DNA of 64,000 nt from Methylorubrum rhodesianum. Lineage in GTDB: Bacteria > Pseudomonadota > Alphaproteobacteria > Rhizobiales > Beijerinckiaceae. Location: positions 124,001 through 188,000 of the forward strand of contig NZ_JACHOS010000002.1 of assembly GCF_014199985.1 (NCBI RefSeq), given 5' to 3'. Shown here one piece after another: positions 62,843 to 64,000 of this stretch. Position 1 is the first letter of the stretch, and every line of letters starts with the position of its first letter. Made by a program: the position numbers and the translations under genes. Under the pieces are notes generated by a model that made no database searches, had not been told where the DNA came from, and saw only the letters and a list, made by a program, of their open reading frames with translations.

Positions 62843-63924
62843 GACGGCTTCCTCTGCGCGAGCCGCACCAGATGGGGCGCCACTTGATCGACGGGCAGAA
62901 CACGAGCGGCCGCGTTGAGGCGCACCGCCGCGGCGGGCATCCCGTAGACGACGGCGCTGCTCTCGTGCTCCGCCACCGTGGCCGCACCGGCCTTGCGCAT
63001 GTCGAGCAGCCCCTGCGCGCCGTCCTCGCCCATGCCGGTGAGGAGTACGCCGATGCCCTGCGCGCCGGCCTGCCGGGCGACGGAGCGGAACAGCACCGTC
63101 GCCGCCGGGCGCTGGCCGCCGACCGGGGCCGCGTCGCTGACCCGCAGCGTGCCGTTCGGTCCAAATTCGAGATGGCGGTCGCCCGGCGCGACGTAGACGT
63201 GACCCGCCTGCATTACCTGCCCGTCGCGGGCGAGGTCGACCGAGAGCGGCACCACACCGTCGAGCCATTTCGCGAAGCCGTCCATGAAGGCCGCGCCCAT
63301 GTGCTGAACGAGCAGCACGGGAAGCGGGAAGTCCGCCGCGAGGCCGCCGATCACCTTGGCGAGCGCCGGCGGACCGCCGGTCGAGGCGGCGACCGCGAGC
63401 ACGGTCGGCGCGGCATCCGTGTCCGAGAGGAGCGGCAACTCGGGTGCGGGGGCGGTCTTGCGCGCGCTCCATTCCGCGCCGATCGGCCGGCGGCGGATCA
63501 CGGGGACGGCGGCCATGATGCGCAGCTGCGTGCAGATCTGACCGGCGACGGCCTCGTAGCCGTCGTTGGTGGTGGCCACCGGCTTCTCGACCACCGAGAG
63601 CGCGCCGGCTCTCAGCGCGTTCATCGAAATCTTGAGTGAGGAATCTTCGACCGAATCGGCGATCACCACGATCGGCGTCGGCCGGCTCGCCATGATCCGC
63701 CGCGTCGTCTCGAGCCCGTCGATGCCGGGCAGCCGGATGTCCATGGAGATCACGTCCGGCCGCACGGTCTCGATCGCCGCCAGTGCCGCCTCACCGGACT
63801 CGACCGCGCCGGCCAGTTCCAACCGCGGATCGCGGGCAATGATGTGGGTGAGGAGGATCCGCACCACGAGCGAATCCTCGACAACCAGAACGCGCACGCG
63901 CGGATTCTCTGCCCCTCCGTTCAC
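62839..63924 (-). CDS. cheB: Protein-glutamate methylesterase CheB
   Basis: A 361-aa chemotaxis adaptation enzyme that demethylates and deamidates receptor glutamates when phosphorylated. The N-terminal receiver (VRVLVVEDSLVVRILLTHII; Asp in DVISMDIRLPGIDGLETTRR) is joined by a linker to the methylesterase domain. Its catalytic triad is visible: Ser in AASTGGPPALAKVIGG, His in LVQHMGAAFMDGFAKWL, and Asp in LLTGMGEDGAQGL. The GTG start overlaps the stop of the upstream gene by 4 nt (GTGA). Its cheW, cheR and receptor partners would be further upstream, outside the window. Confidence 0.95.
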   Translation of the reverse strand: MNGGAENPRVRVLVVEDSLVVRILLTHIIARDPRLELAGAVESGEAALAAIETVRPDVISMDIRLPGIDGLETTRRIMASRPTPIVVIADSVEDSSLKISMNALRAGALSVVEKPVATTNDGYEAVAGQICTQLRIMAAVPVIRRRPIGAEWSARKTAPAPELPLLSDTDAAPTVLAVAASTGGPPALAKVIGGLAADFPLPVLLVQHMGAAFMDGFAKWLDGVVPLSVDLARDGQVMQAGHVYVAPGDRHLEFGPNGTLRVSDAAPVGGQRPAATVLFRSVARQAGAQGIGVLLTGMGEDGAQGLLDMRKAGAATVAEHESSAVVYGMPAAAVRLNAAARVLPVDQVAPHLVRLAQRKPS

Positions 63925-64000
63925 AGCAACTGACCGATGGTGTCCAGGAGTTCGCGCTGATCGAATTTCTGTTTGGTGAGATAGGCGTCGGCGCCGAGTT
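63921..64000 (-). CDS. CheA-type hybrid kinase, C-terminal fragment
   Basis: Only the last 26 codons, including the stop, are present: LGADAYLTKQKFDQRELLDT followed by IGQLL and a TGA at 63923-63921. This is the end of a receiver domain, with the conserved Lys in LTKQKF. Its position before cheB and its typical GADAYLTK...F..ELL ending fit a CheA-CheY hybrid kinase as in Frz/Wsp-type systems. The rest lies beyond the right edge, so the exact architecture is inferred. Confidence 0.65.
   Translation of the reverse strand, partial: LGADAYLTKQKFDQRELLDTIGQLL

Overview
This window is a GC-rich (by eye near 70%), gene-dense chromosomal segment of an alphaproteobacterium. The genes most resemble Methylobacterium/Methylorubrum. 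The pointers are the lgt/MidA-like/pgeF and uvrC/pgsA/moaD orders, a CheZ with a CNFQDLTGQ core, a CpdR-like receiver, a PpdK, and a tungstate-uptake plus molybdenum-cofactor block of the kind expected in a methylotroph with W/Mo formate dehydrogenases. The genus is inference. I see no rRNA, tRNA, insertion sequence, prophage or CRISPR array.

Layout. 1-5 kb: MBL-fold hydrolase tail, DUF1499 protein, MarR regulator, KGG stress protein, cNMP-binding protein, VOC protein, L,D-transpeptidase lipoprotein and a 50-aa DUF3096 protein. 5-16 kb: ppdK, a SleB-type cell-wall hydrolase, pgm with a coupled secreted protein, an MgtC-like protein, and lgt/methyltransferase/pgeF. 16-24 kb: outer-membrane beta-barrel, DUF2076 protein, second L,D-transpeptidase, cheZ, uvrC, pgsA, moaD and a zinc-binding protein behind a perfect Zur-like palindrome. 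24-29 kb: Spy/CpxP-like protein, MsbA-like ABC exporter, galM, and a GbsR/MarR regulator whose start codon lies at the centre of a perfect 46-bp palindrome, followed by a DUF4166 gene with an apparent frameshift. 29-33 kb: proB-proA-nadD-rsfS on the minus strand, where nadD and probably rsfS lack ordinary start codons. 33-38 kb: receiver with Asn at the phosphoacceptor position, YdcF-like protein, ftsE-ftsX, zinc-ribbon protein, hpt and a CpdR-like receiver. 38-48 kb: serA with a D-2-hydroxyacid dehydrogenase, TspO, a Cys/Met-metabolism PLP enzyme, divergent opgH/opgG glucan genes and a PRC-barrel protein.

48.7-58.8 kb is the most coherent accessory block: tupB-tupC-tupA (tungstate ABC importer), a divergent ModE-type regulator with a periplasmic-binding-protein-like domain, then a minus-strand operon (MoeA-like, MoeA fused to the same type of binding domain, mobB, moeA) and a divergent WD40-cytochrome c protein. 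It looks like a unit for importing tungstate or molybdate, sensing it and building it into cofactor. 58.8-64 kb holds a bacterial metallothionein and a signalling operon (CheA-type tail, cheB, two multi-domain histidine kinases) in which every junction is a 4-nt stop/start overlap.

I found no wholly unknown multi-gene system. The strongest unusual signals are the start-codon palindrome, the binding-domain sharing in the Mo/W block, the missing start codons, the degenerate receiver and the DUF4166 frameshift. Start codons were often chosen downstream of the longest reading frame, using ribosome-binding sites and family N-termini.
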